From Bacteroidales bacterium (lineage in GTDB: Bacteria; Bacteroidota; Bacteroidia; Bacteroidales; F082): DNA of 64,000 nucleotides. The translations under genes were made by a program, and so were the position numbers. How positions within the stretch are numbered: the stretch's first letter is position 1; each line of letters begins with the position of its first letter. The stretch is taken from assembly GCA_029983675.1 (NCBI GenBank), contig JASBYY010000003.1:62001-126000 (forward strand), given 5' to 3'. This document shows, in pieces, positions 26,686 to 35,121 of this stretch. The notes under the pieces are model-generated. The model saw nothing but the letters and a program-made list of their open reading frames with translations. It did no database searches and was not told the DNA's origin.

Positions 26686-27648
26686 TTACCCTTTCAGTTG
26701 CTCGATGATGGCTTCTATACCCACGCCTTCGGCTTCGGCGGAATAGTTGCGGATGATGCGGTGACGCAATACTGGCACGGCGACGGCCTTCACGTCTTCA
26801 ATATCAGGTGCATATTTTCCAGCGAGCAAGGCATTGGCTTTTGCGCCGATAATCAAATACTGTGAGGCTCGCGGACCGGCTCCCCAGCTCAGGTAACGGT
26901 TGGCCCACTCATGCGCTTTCGGCGTGTTCGGTCGTGTCTTCGAAACAAGATTCACCACATATTCGTACACATTGTCAGACACGGGTACGCGACGAACAAG
27001 CTGTTGGAAATACAAAATCTCCTCGGGCGACAGCACCGCATCCACCATAGCCTCATGACCCACCGTCGTGCTTTTCAAAATATCGATTTCCTCGGAATAC
27101 GAGGGGTAGTCAAGACACAGGTTGAACATGAAACGGTCAAGTTGCGCCTCCGGCAAAGGATAGGTGCCTTCCTGTTCTATCGGATTCTGTGTGGCCAGCA
27201 CAAAGAATGGCGCTTGCAGCTTGTAGGTTTTTCCCGAAACCGTGATGCTTTTTTCTTGCATAGCCTCCAATAGTGCAGCCTGGGTTTTGGGAGGTGTTCG
27301 GTTGATTTCGTCGGCAAGGATGATGTTCGAGAACACTGGCCCTTTGATAAACTTGAATTGCCTCGATTCATCAAGTATCTCTGTACCGATGATATCGGAC
27401 GGCATCAGGTCGGGGGTGAACTGTATGCGGCTGAACAAAAGTCCCAAAGCCTTCCCTATGGTATTCACAAGTAAAGTCTTTGCCAGCCCCGGCACGCCTA
27501 CCAACAGCACATGCCCCTGACAAAAGATGGAAAGCAGGGTATCGTGTATCACTTCATTCTGACCCACAATGACCTTTCCTATTTCGCGGCGCAGCCTATC
27601 GTAGCGTTCCACTAACGCCTTGGCGCCTTCAACATCCGAACCAAACAT
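26686..27648 (-). CDS. moxR: MoxR family AAA+ ATPase
   Basis: 320 residues. Walker A GVPGLAKT (51-58), Walker B NIILADEINRTPPKTQAALLEA, sensor 1 VLATQNPIEQEGTYPLPEAQ and arginine finger region LDRFMF fit the MoxR class. A C-terminal helical lid domain follows (about 205-320). MoxR proteins act as chaperones that load metals or mature VWA-domain partners, usually next to DUF58 and VWA (Bat) genes. Those partners are not here; the gene instead follows the surA-like gene by 52 bases on the same strand, so it may be the last gene of the folding-factor operon. Confidence 0.92.
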   Translation of the reverse strand: MFGSDVEGAKALVERYDRLRREIGKVIVGQNEVIHDTLLSIFCQGHVLLVGVPGLAKTLLVNTIGKALGLLFSRIQFTPDLMPSDIIGTEILDESRQFKFIKGPVFSNIILADEINRTPPKTQAALLEAMQEKSITVSGKTYKLQAPFFVLATQNPIEQEGTYPLPEAQLDRFMFNLCLDYPSYSEEIDILKSTTVGHEAMVDAVLSPEEILYFQQLVRRVPVSDNVYEYVVNLVSKTRPNTPKAHEWANRYLSWGAGPRASQYLIIGAKANALLAGKYAPDIEDVKAVAVPVLRHRIIRNYSAEAEGVGIEAIIEQLKG

Positions 27649-27700
27649 TCTGTCTTCCTTATTAATGATTCACCAAATCTTTCGAACCTGCTCCAAACGG

Positions 27701-29080
27701 TCACTCCGTCTGCCAATTGAAATTGAACGTGCAATCCTTAAACTGCTCGTCAATACGGATGAAGGCGCGTTTCGACTTGGAGGCGATCCAAGTATCAATG
27801 GCATGTTGCTTCTTGTTTTGCAATGCCCATTCCTGTATCAGGTTATAGTCGTCTTTGATGTTGGCCTGATGTGCATCCGTCTTCTTTTTTACCATGACAA
27901 GACGGAAAGCATCCTTGTTTTCGTTAGTGGTCATCGGCACCGGGTCGCTCAACTGCCCCACTTCGAGTTTGCTGATGACAAAAGACAAGTTCTTGAACTC
28001 GTCATACACCTGTTCCAACTCCTGCAAGTCCTGCAGGCTGATGCGGTTACTCCCCGTAGCCGGATTGAAGATATAGCCGCCGTTATTTTTCGAATCGTCA
28101 TCGCTGTACTGCTTACAGGCCGCTTCAAAGGTTATCTCTCCGTTGCGAATGGCCTTCACCACCGAATCGAGCTGATTTTGCGCCTTTTCAAGCGCTTCAA
28201 TTGGCACTTTGGCTTTCAGCAAAATATGGCGACAATTTACCATATTGTCTTTCTTCTCAATCAGTTGAATGATATGAAAACCAAAACTCGTCTCTACAAC
28301 TTCGGATATTTCACCCTCGCGCAGATTGAAAGCCGTCGCTTCAAATTCCGGTGCCAGCGAACCATTTTTCTCAACAAATCCCAGCTCACCGCCTTTGGAT
28401 GCGGTACCCGGATCTTCGGAATACAACACAGCCATGGTGCCGAAACTCTCACCGGCGAGAATGCGCTTGCGAATCTGATACAAACGGTCTTTAGCAGCAA
28501 GTTTTTCATTGACACTCACAGGAGGACGTTTCACAATCTGGTTCAGTTCGTACTCAGGACTGACCATGGGAATACTGTCTTGGGGTAATTCGCGATAGAA
28601 GGCTTTCACCTCTGCCGGTGTGACTTCCACTCCTGACATGATGTTGTTTCGCACCTGCTCCTGAAGCAACTGGTCCTTTTTCGCCTTGCGCAACTCATCC
28701 TTGATTTCGGACAGGGTCTTTCCAAAATAGGCTTCCATTTTCTCTTGCGATCCTATCTGCGAAATGAAATAGCTGATGCTGCGACTCATCTCGGCTTCCA
28801 CCTGGTCGTCGGTGATGGTGATACTGTCCATTTCCGCCTGATTGAGCATCAGTTTCTGAAACAGCAAATCCTCGAAAATCTGACAACGCAACGAGCCTGC
28901 ATCCCCAACGGCACCGCCTTGAAGACGGTATTGCAGGTAACGGTTTTCAATATCGGATTGCAGGATGATGTTTTTGCCGACCACGGCCACCACCTTATCA
29001 ACGACTTGCGTCTGCTGCCCCTGTGCAAAACAAGGTATGGCAGCAAACAGCAATGCTATAGGTAAGAACTTTATTTTCAT
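27701..29080 (-). CDS. surA: SurA-like periplasmic peptidylprolyl isomerase/chaperone
   Basis: 459 residues from the ATG at 29080 (MKIKFLPIALLFAAIPCFAQ); a TTG six codons upstream overlaps the preceding stop and is unlikely. Signal peptide 1-20, an N-terminal SurA chaperone region (VDKVVAVVGKNIILQSDIEN, about 26-45) and two parvulin domains: about 175-280 (ending VVETSFGFHIIQLIE) and about 285-400 (starting NCRHILLKAK). SurA escorts unfolded outer-membrane proteins through the periplasm to the BAM complex. The gene starts 14 bases past the end of the lipoprotein gene, within a run of three related folding factors. Confidence 0.92.
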   Translation of the reverse strand: MKIKFLPIALLFAAIPCFAQGQQTQVVDKVVAVVGKNIILQSDIENRYLQYRLQGGAVGDAGSLRCQIFEDLLFQKLMLNQAEMDSITITDDQVEAEMSRSISYFISQIGSQEKMEAYFGKTLSEIKDELRKAKKDQLLQEQVRNNIMSGVEVTPAEVKAFYRELPQDSIPMVSPEYELNQIVKRPPVSVNEKLAAKDRLYQIRKRILAGESFGTMAVLYSEDPGTASKGGELGFVEKNGSLAPEFEATAFNLREGEISEVVETSFGFHIIQLIEKKDNMVNCRHILLKAKVPIEALEKAQNQLDSVVKAIRNGEITFEAACKQYSDDDSKNNGGYIFNPATGSNRISLQDLQELEQVYDEFKNLSFVISKLEVGQLSDPVPMTTNENKDAFRLVMVKKKTDAHQANIKDDYNLIQEWALQNKKQHAIDTWIASKSKRAFIRIDEQFKDCTFNFNWQTE

Positions 29081-29094
29081 CTTTCTATGGGTTA

Positions 29095-29946
29095 TCAATA
29101 AACAGTAAATGCTTTTTCTTTCACAGCCTTTTCATACAAATCGAACTTCATCTGGTCGAGCAGTTCCTTTTTCCGTTTCATGAGAATGAGTTTGCGGATG
29201 TTGTCATACTCCATCTCAATAGGAGAAACACTTTCTTCGAGCAAATAGTCATTGAAGCGCACCATGTAGGTACAGGTGTCTTTTTCAAACGAAACGAAAC
29301 GCCGCTGCTTCAGAAAACTCTCCGTATTGTATATTTCAATAGGCACTTCATTCAACAGGTCATCAAGGCGCATCCACTCATCTACGTTGTAATGACTCGA
29401 TATAACATACGGCGATGCCAAAGCATCGAGTTCTGAAATCTTCAACGTGTCGGGCGATGCCATCAGCTTCCGTATCTGCCAGCAATTCTTTACTATCAGA
29501 GGCAGTACCACATACGCCGCTTTTACTAAGGTGTGGCGCAGTTGAAAATTGCCGGGATTCTGCCGGTAGTATCGTTCAATTTCCTCGTCATCGACCACGG
29601 TGTCGAGGGTTTGTTCCATCAGTTCCGTTTCGTAGGTATAGATCAACAGCGAATTGCGGTACTCGTCGATTTGTTTCTTAAAGTCGCGCTGTCCGGGCGA
29701 CAGGAATTTTTCAGCCTGATGCACCACCACCTGACGGTGAATCCATGAATCAATGAAGGCATTGGTACGTGCCAAACTGTCGTAATGGTCTTTGCTCTCG
29801 GCGATAATATCTTTCAAGTCTGTGTCGTACAGATAATTGCCGTAGCATTCCGCCACGACAATCTTATCCGATTTACGTATCAAGGCATCGCAACCCGAAA
29901 ACAGCACAAGGCAAGACAATCCGATCAGAAAAGGCAACCGTTTCAT
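29095..29946 (-). CDS. Lipoprotein related to PpiC/SurA, parvulin domain degenerate
   Basis: 283 residues from the ATG at 29946 (MKRLPFLIGLSCLVLFSGCD), whose lipobox LFSGC predicts lipidation at Cys19. The mature part has the helical SurA/PpiD-like layout (SWIHRQVVVHQAEKF; DEEIERYYRQNPGNF), then RHTLVKAAYVVLP where a parvulin domain would begin. The typical GGxLGxF and GFHII motifs are absent, so isomerase activity is unlikely and a chaperone or scaffold role is inferred. The ATG overlaps the stop of the upstream double-parvulin gene by one base (TGATG), so the two are translationally coupled. Confidence 0.82.
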   Translation of the reverse strand: MKRLPFLIGLSCLVLFSGCDALIRKSDKIVVAECYGNYLYDTDLKDIIAESKDHYDSLARTNAFIDSWIHRQVVVHQAEKFLSPGQRDFKKQIDEYRNSLLIYTYETELMEQTLDTVVDDEEIERYYRQNPGNFQLRHTLVKAAYVVLPLIVKNCWQIRKLMASPDTLKISELDALASPYVISSHYNVDEWMRLDDLLNEVPIEIYNTESFLKQRRFVSFEKDTCTYMVRFNDYLLEESVSPIEMEYDNIRKLILMKRKKELLDQMKFDLYEKAVKEKAFTVY

Positions 29947-31958
29947 CAATAGCGTTTTCTGACTTTTTCGAGTACGGACTGGTTGACCTTGACCGGATAT
30001 TTCTGGCGCAAGCGTTCCATCCATTGCTGTTCGAGTTCAGCCTGATAGTCGCTGGTCACCAAGCCTTTGGCTTCGCCCAGTGTTTTCTGTTCAGGCCCAC
30101 GGACCTCCTCAACCACCACCAACACTGTTGTTTTATCTACGGTGGAAGGAATTTCTTTCACAGCACCTTTTTTCCATTCGGTTTGATCCACAAACTGGTT
30201 GTCGCCTTTCTGGAAAAATCCCTTGCGCATATTAATTTGGGGAATGGAGTCACGCGAAATCACGCTACGCAAACTGTCAATAGCGACACCTTGTGCGACG
30301 ACAGCCTTCATTTTCGCCAGCGATTCGGGGTTTGTGGTCGAAATCACTGCGGCATAGACACGGTCGCCCCAAACATATTTCGATCCTGTGCGTTCATAAA
30401 ACTGCTCCAATCCCAGCGTATCTTGTATGGCTTTGCGCCACACCTCACGCTCCATCAAATCGAACAGCAAAATGCCGTCATAGTATTCTTTCACCACATG
30501 GGCAAACTCCGGATAGCGTTCTTCGAGATGCTGATCCGCATAATCCATCAGTTGCTTGTTGGAATATTCCTCATAAAGCTGATAAGCGTATGTGGCTATG
30601 GTAACAAACTTCTGCGGCTTCTGGTTTTTCTTGATGAATTCGACAAAATCACCCACCTTGAAAGTCTGTTTTTCAATGGTGAAGATCGGAGCTTCCATCG
30701 ACACTTCCGCCGCCGGAACAAAGCTGCCCGACAAAACAGTACTGTCTATGGTCGCCATGAAGGCTTCGAGATTTTTATCGTTCTGACTGAAGCGATAGTC
30801 CTTTCTGAGCTGTTTCAGCACCACTTCCTCCGATTTTTTCGAGCGCATGTCCTTTTCCAGACGCTGTGTCAGTCCATAGCTTTCCTTTTCAAACGATTCG
30901 ACTTCGGAAATACTGTTCAGCTTGATGATATGGAAACCATACATGGAACGAACGGGCTTGGCGATTTGTCCGGGTTGTATGCTCTTGACGGCTTCGATAA
31001 ACTCAGGAACAATACGGCTCACCGTGAAGTTGCTCAAGGTGCCGCCACGCGAAACAGTGCCACGGTCGTCGGAATACTGGTTGACGGATTCGATCCAGTT
31101 TTTGCCATCTTGCGCCATCAGTTCCTTGTAGATATTTTCAGCTTTCTCGCGCATTGCGGCTTCTTCTTCCGGCGTTGCTTCGGCTTCCAGCTTCAAAAAG
31201 ATGTGTGCGGCTTGCGTGGATCCTATGGCTTTTGTAGCACTTGCAACTTTAATGATATGATAGCCGAAATCACTGCGCACCGGCATCGAAATGTCTCCCG
31301 GTTTGGTGTTGTAGGCTCCTGTTTCGAAAGGATACACCATATCGAAAACGGTGAAATAGCCTAAATCGCCATGGTTGCCTTTACGTCCCGGCCGGCCTCC
31401 CTCACCTTTCATGTCGCGTGCCGAGGGATCATCGGAGAACTCCATGGCCAATGTGCCGAAATCTTCACCTTTCAAGGCGCGTTTCCGCAGGTCAAGAGCC
31501 TTATTGTAGGCCTTCAACGTGTCGGAGGGCATGGCGTGTTTGTCGCAGGCAATCAGGATATGCGAGGCGCGGATGTCGTACTGCATACGGTCGTAGGCTT
31601 CATGCAGCAGTTCGTCACTAACTTTGTCGTTGGAAAAATATGGCTTGGCAAGCTGCTTGCGATAGCCTTCTAACTCCCGCTTAAACTTAGCACTGGTGTC
31701 GAGCTGCATCGCCTGAGCCTCCATGACCTTCATGCGATAACCGGTGTAAAGATCCAAATACTCGTCCACCGACTTTTTCTCCACCACATTGTTATTCAAG
31801 TTGTTTTTCTCGTAAACCTCGGTAAACTCCTTCACCGTGACAGCTTTGTCGCCAATGGTCATCAACGTTTGACGGTCAAGTTTCGACTGGGCACCCACAT
31901 TCAACATCGCCAGCATAAAAAAAGGCAATGCCATGATTTTCAACGTATTCATTTTCAT
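29946..31958 (-). CDS. Periplasmic peptidylprolyl isomerase with two parvulin domains
   Basis: 670 residues. Signal peptide about 1-24 (ending NVGAQ). After a short helical region, parvulin domain 1 runs about 130-240 (IRASHILIACDK ... RSDFGYHIIKV) and domain 2 about 245-355 (AAHIFLKLE ... RSMYGFHIIKL), both with the DLGYF or GGTLSNF type loop. A ~300-residue C-terminal region lacks recognisable motifs. Family role: folding of secreted and outer-membrane proteins in the periplasm. It opens the tightly packed operon ppi - lipoprotein - surA - moxR. Longer than classical SurA because of the C-terminal extension. Confidence 0.9.
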   Translation of the reverse strand: MKMNTLKIMALPFFMLAMLNVGAQSKLDRQTLMTIGDKAVTVKEFTEVYEKNNLNNNVVEKKSVDEYLDLYTGYRMKVMEAQAMQLDTSAKFKRELEGYRKQLAKPYFSNDKVSDELLHEAYDRMQYDIRASHILIACDKHAMPSDTLKAYNKALDLRKRALKGEDFGTLAMEFSDDPSARDMKGEGGRPGRKGNHGDLGYFTVFDMVYPFETGAYNTKPGDISMPVRSDFGYHIIKVASATKAIGSTQAAHIFLKLEAEATPEEEAAMREKAENIYKELMAQDGKNWIESVNQYSDDRGTVSRGGTLSNFTVSRIVPEFIEAVKSIQPGQIAKPVRSMYGFHIIKLNSISEVESFEKESYGLTQRLEKDMRSKKSEEVVLKQLRKDYRFSQNDKNLEAFMATIDSTVLSGSFVPAAEVSMEAPIFTIEKQTFKVGDFVEFIKKNQKPQKFVTIATYAYQLYEEYSNKQLMDYADQHLEERYPEFAHVVKEYYDGILLFDLMEREVWRKAIQDTLGLEQFYERTGSKYVWGDRVYAAVISTTNPESLAKMKAVVAQGVAIDSLRSVISRDSIPQINMRKGFFQKGDNQFVDQTEWKKGAVKEIPSTVDKTTVLVVVEEVRGPEQKTLGEAKGLVTSDYQAELEQQWMERLRQKYPVKVNQSVLEKVRKRY

Positions 31959-32118
31959 TGTTTCAACGATTAAATGTTTATATCACGTAATACTGTATTC
32001 AAAAGAAGCTGTAAAAATACACAAAATGCGGCAATGTAGCAGCATCGACAAGAATAAACGTATGAAAACGCGGAATATTGCATGGCGGTTGGCCTCACAA
32101 GCCGTCGCTTTTCTCTTC

Positions 32119-32535
32119 CTAATGATTATTGTTCAGGTTTCCCTGCAACTCTATGCCTTCGGGAGTCAGATTCAAATCATAAAGGGTTACTTTTTGCAAC
32201 ACCTCCGACAGCTGATCGATAGCGGACAAGTGCACGACTATGCCACCATTTCCTACTTGCTCAAAGACAGCTTCGGACACCTTTCCCTCTATCATTTTCA
32301 TCACGACGTTCAACAGCATGGCTGAAGCCATGCCTTCGCCGAACGACACGCGCAAATCGGTGCCTTTCAGCTCCTCGATTCGCATATCGACATGCAATGT
32401 TTTCGTAAGGAACAAAGCCTTAATCTCTGTGAAGACACGAAGGATCTTGGCATCCACTTGGGCAAACGAAAGCGGTTGCTCCACCTTGTCGGCGAGAAGC
32501 TGCTGCAACTCCGGATAGGTCATTAGGATTTTCAT
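32119..32535 (-). CDS. Conserved hypothetical protein, 138 aa
   Basis: I do not recognise a named domain. 138 residues, no signal peptide or membrane helix, so probably cytoplasmic. It begins MKILMTYPELQQLLADKVEQ and alternates short amphipathic strands and helices (VDAKILRVFTEIKALFLTK, then LHVDMRIEEL). The middle FGEGMASAMLLNVVMKMIEG looks like a buried helix. I have a general memory of similar small proteins in Bacteroidales, without a function. It is preceded by 224 bases without a gene and followed by 160 bases before the folding-factor operon, so whether it belongs to that operon is open. Confidence 0.7.
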   Translation of the reverse strand: MKILMTYPELQQLLADKVEQPLSFAQVDAKILRVFTEIKALFLTKTLHVDMRIEELKGTDLRVSFGEGMASAMLLNVVMKMIEGKVSEAVFEQVGNGGIVVHLSAIDQLSEVLQKVTLYDLNLTPEGIELQGNLNNNH

Positions 32536-32759
32536 GTCATTTCATGTGTTACTGAGGTCTTATTGTATAAAAGGTGGTGTCTCAGAAGCACCCGACTGCT
32601 ACGTTACTTTCTATATCCAGACTCGATCACGTACTTGAGCACGCTCATTTGCCCTTAATATCATAACATTGCATAGGGACACCTCCGAAACACCTTGCTA
32701 TTTCTTAGTAGATTATTTGTTTTGAGATATCTTCTTTTTCAGAGCAACGAGAGAGGGAC

Positions 32760-34394
32760 TCACTCCTTCACCACTTTGTCCGTAAACACCTTACCATTTT
32801 TCATCGTGACACGCATCAGATAGTTTCCGGTGGCGAGGTCTTGCATTTCGATTTGTTCCAGACCACTGCTTTGCGCACGCACTAAAAAGCCTTGCATGTC
32901 ATACAGTTCCACTTGGGCGGGATGCATGTCGGGCGAGTATTTCATTTGCAGCTCATCTTTTGCTGGGTTTGGCCAGAAAGCGTAGGGGCGGATGTACTCT
33001 TCCATCTCAGGAGCGGAAAATGTTCCATTGGCAAAGAACTTGAGAAGGAAGATTTCCGGAGGAGAACCATAACGGTTTGAACCATTAATATCTGAATAAT
33101 AGCAATATCCTGACACAAGGCATCCGCCGTCGGAAAGGGTTGTCACGCAGTTGGATTCATACACCTTCATGTCGTATTCCGGATAGTACCTGTTCCAATA
33201 TCGTTGCCAAATGATGTTGCCTTCGATGTCCATCTTCGTCACCACCAGACTGTTGATATAATCGTAACCGAAACCATGCTGCCCCCCTACCATATATGAG
33301 AAATAGAAATTGTCTTCTCCGGCCATATCCGAACAAGTGGCGCCATTCATCACCTTAATGCTGTCGTTTACGGTTCCAATCTCACCTTGGCCTGCATAAG
33401 CATAGGAAACGATGTTGCCGTCTGCGTCAATTCTCATGAAGCCAATAACATCATCATACGCCCAATCGAATTGGGTATATTGGCGAGACAATGAACCATC
33501 ACCACCCAAAATTACCGAACCATCAGGCAAAGGAATACAGGTATGGACAATTTCGATACTGAGATCAACTGTGAAATAGGGACTTGCGTTTTCTTCATGA
33601 ATTTGCTTGGGGACAGCTTGGTTGTTGACCAGTTCCAGATTCCTGTTTATCCGCACAAGATACCGCTGTCCATCCGATTCCAGAACTTGACCATAGTCAC
33701 CACTGCCATCCCGATATTCAAATAAACTGCCGCAGTTGTTTATAAAAAAGCTGGTTGGATACTGGTATGGCGAGATGGCGGTAAGTTCCCCTTCAGTCGT
33801 CAGACGGTAAAAAATCGGGTTGGCTCCGGAGACGCCCGAAAAGCAAATGATATCGCCGCTGCTGTCCATGATGGCTGCTAATAAAAGGTCAGAACGGTAG
33901 GGTCCCGGAAGCTCTATCTCTTTTTGCCACATCAGATGCAGGTCATGGTCGAACTTTGCCATGAAAGGCCTGTCGTAGTGAAGGTTGTTGTCGTGTGTGT
34001 AACCTATGGCAAGGCAATGGCTCGGTTCGGCCGGGTCGTCAAAAAGCCTTACCACGAAAGAAAAACGTCCCTCGTAGCCCAATGGAAGTTCTCCGACCAC
34101 GGTTCCCATGTGCGAAACCTTGTACACCATCGGGGGGAAAGCGACACTGTCCGATTCGTAGCAACTGACGGGCTTCAGGTCACTTACTGCTACAAGATAG
34201 CAGCCTTCCGGATTGCTTTCAGGAGCAACCTCCAAAGTGAAGGTGTATGGTACCTCCCATTTCAGTGTGTGAAGGATGGGATACGGGTAAGGATGCTCAA
34301 ACAGAAAATCGGGTTGCTGAGCCGCCGAGTTGGAACAAAGCAACATTGCAAGGACGGTGCCTAGGATAAATAGGGGTTGTTTTTTTGTTTTCAT
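32760..34394 (-). CDS. Secreted T9SS type A cargo protein, likely beta-propeller
   Basis: 544 residues. Signal peptide about 1-25 (ending SNSAAQ). The middle (about 100-460) carries repeated YxRxxxxGxxxW-like strands, e.g. VVTKMDIEGNIIWQRYWN and IGFMRIDADGNIVSYAYA, typical of beta-propeller repeats seen in secreted Bacteroidetes proteins. The C-terminus is a T9SS sorting domain: FWPNPAKDELQMKYSPD, VELYDMQGFLVRAQ, LATGNYLMRVTMKNGKVFTD, ending KVVKE. No catalytic motif is seen; surface binding or scaffolding is a guess. The 727 bases upstream hold no other gene, so it is a single-gene unit. Confidence 0.85.
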   Translation of the reverse strand: MKTKKQPLFILGTVLAMLLCSNSAAQQPDFLFEHPYPYPILHTLKWEVPYTFTLEVAPESNPEGCYLVAVSDLKPVSCYESDSVAFPPMVYKVSHMGTVVGELPLGYEGRFSFVVRLFDDPAEPSHCLAIGYTHDNNLHYDRPFMAKFDHDLHLMWQKEIELPGPYRSDLLLAAIMDSSGDIICFSGVSGANPIFYRLTTEGELTAISPYQYPTSFFINNCGSLFEYRDGSGDYGQVLESDGQRYLVRINRNLELVNNQAVPKQIHEENASPYFTVDLSIEIVHTCIPLPDGSVILGGDGSLSRQYTQFDWAYDDVIGFMRIDADGNIVSYAYAGQGEIGTVNDSIKVMNGATCSDMAGEDNFYFSYMVGGQHGFGYDYINSLVVTKMDIEGNIIWQRYWNRYYPEYDMKVYESNCVTTLSDGGCLVSGYCYYSDINGSNRYGSPPEIFLLKFFANGTFSAPEMEEYIRPYAFWPNPAKDELQMKYSPDMHPAQVELYDMQGFLVRAQSSGLEQIEMQDLATGNYLMRVTMKNGKVFTDKVVKE

Positions 34395-35121
34395 TGCGTT
34401 CTGTTTTAGAAAGGTTTGTTCATATTCAATGAATCAAATTAATAGTACAAAACATACATGTTGACAATATGCAATCATCCCCATTTATAGGGATTTTATG
34501 CTTAAACACCATTATTAATGGGGACGGTATCTCTTGTTTCTCCTTTTTTTTCATTCAGGCAAAGCTGTTTCAGCAAAATCGACTTCCACAAATGTTTTGA
34601 ACAAATTATTATCTATTCCTAAGATTATGAAACAAACGCATTTTGCAAAACTAAAATTTTGTCCAACGGCGAAGTCCGTTGCTGCTCAATATCCTTGCTG
34701 ATTTTTCTGTACCACCTAGTCGTAAAACACTTTTTTCAAAAAATCTTCCCGTTTTTTCGGGCTGCCTTTGACAATGCGGAGAACTTAAATAAAACAAAAG
34801 TGAAACTCAATTACTTTTTCACTAACTCTACAGTATAAATCTCAGGAGCAGCTCTTGAGGTCGCAATAATAAGTTACAATAAAATGATAAGTAACTGCTC
34901 AAAAATAAACTACAAAAAACGACTTGGGACTTTTTGATGGCGACCACCTGCGATGACCATGCCAACGCTCCCTTAAAGGCAAATGCTGGCCGTCTTGCCA
35001 AAAGCCGTCATGGTCTCGGCTCTATCCATGGTCACGCGGTCTCAAGTCCTATATACATCCTAAATTTGTTCATCCACTTACTTGTTTCGAGGCAATCTTT
35101 TTGTACGACGTTCTGCTGGCA
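34395..35121. other. 727-base gene-free region with a GC-rich patch
   Basis: No credible gene. The first 500 bases are AT-rich; TAGTTTTG on the minus strand at 34646-34653 is an exact -7 box but 250 bases from the 32760-34394 gene. CCCCATT (34479-34485) and AATGGGG (34517-34523) form a weak inverted repeat. From about 34935 to 35045 the sequence turns GC-rich and has coding-like composition (GATGGCGACCACCTGCGATG), yet all frames are broken by stops within about 70 codons. It may be a gene relic or an intergenic repeat. Confidence 0.5.

Noticed and set aside
30024..31364. 446-codon open frame antisense to the double-parvulin gene
   Set aside because: It mirrors a gene with clear signal peptide and parvulin motifs; its translation has no domain character. 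Shadow frame caused by codon bias.
32576..32683. Inverted GGTGTCTC / GGGACACC pair in the gap before the 138-aa gene, resembling insertion-sequence ends
   Set aside because: Only eight bases with one mismatch, no transposase remnant and no target duplication seen.
34646..34653. Exact -7 box TAGTTTTG on the minus strand upstream of the propeller-like T9SS gene
   Set aside because: About 250 bases from the start codon, no -33 element, in very AT-rich DNA where chance matches are expected.
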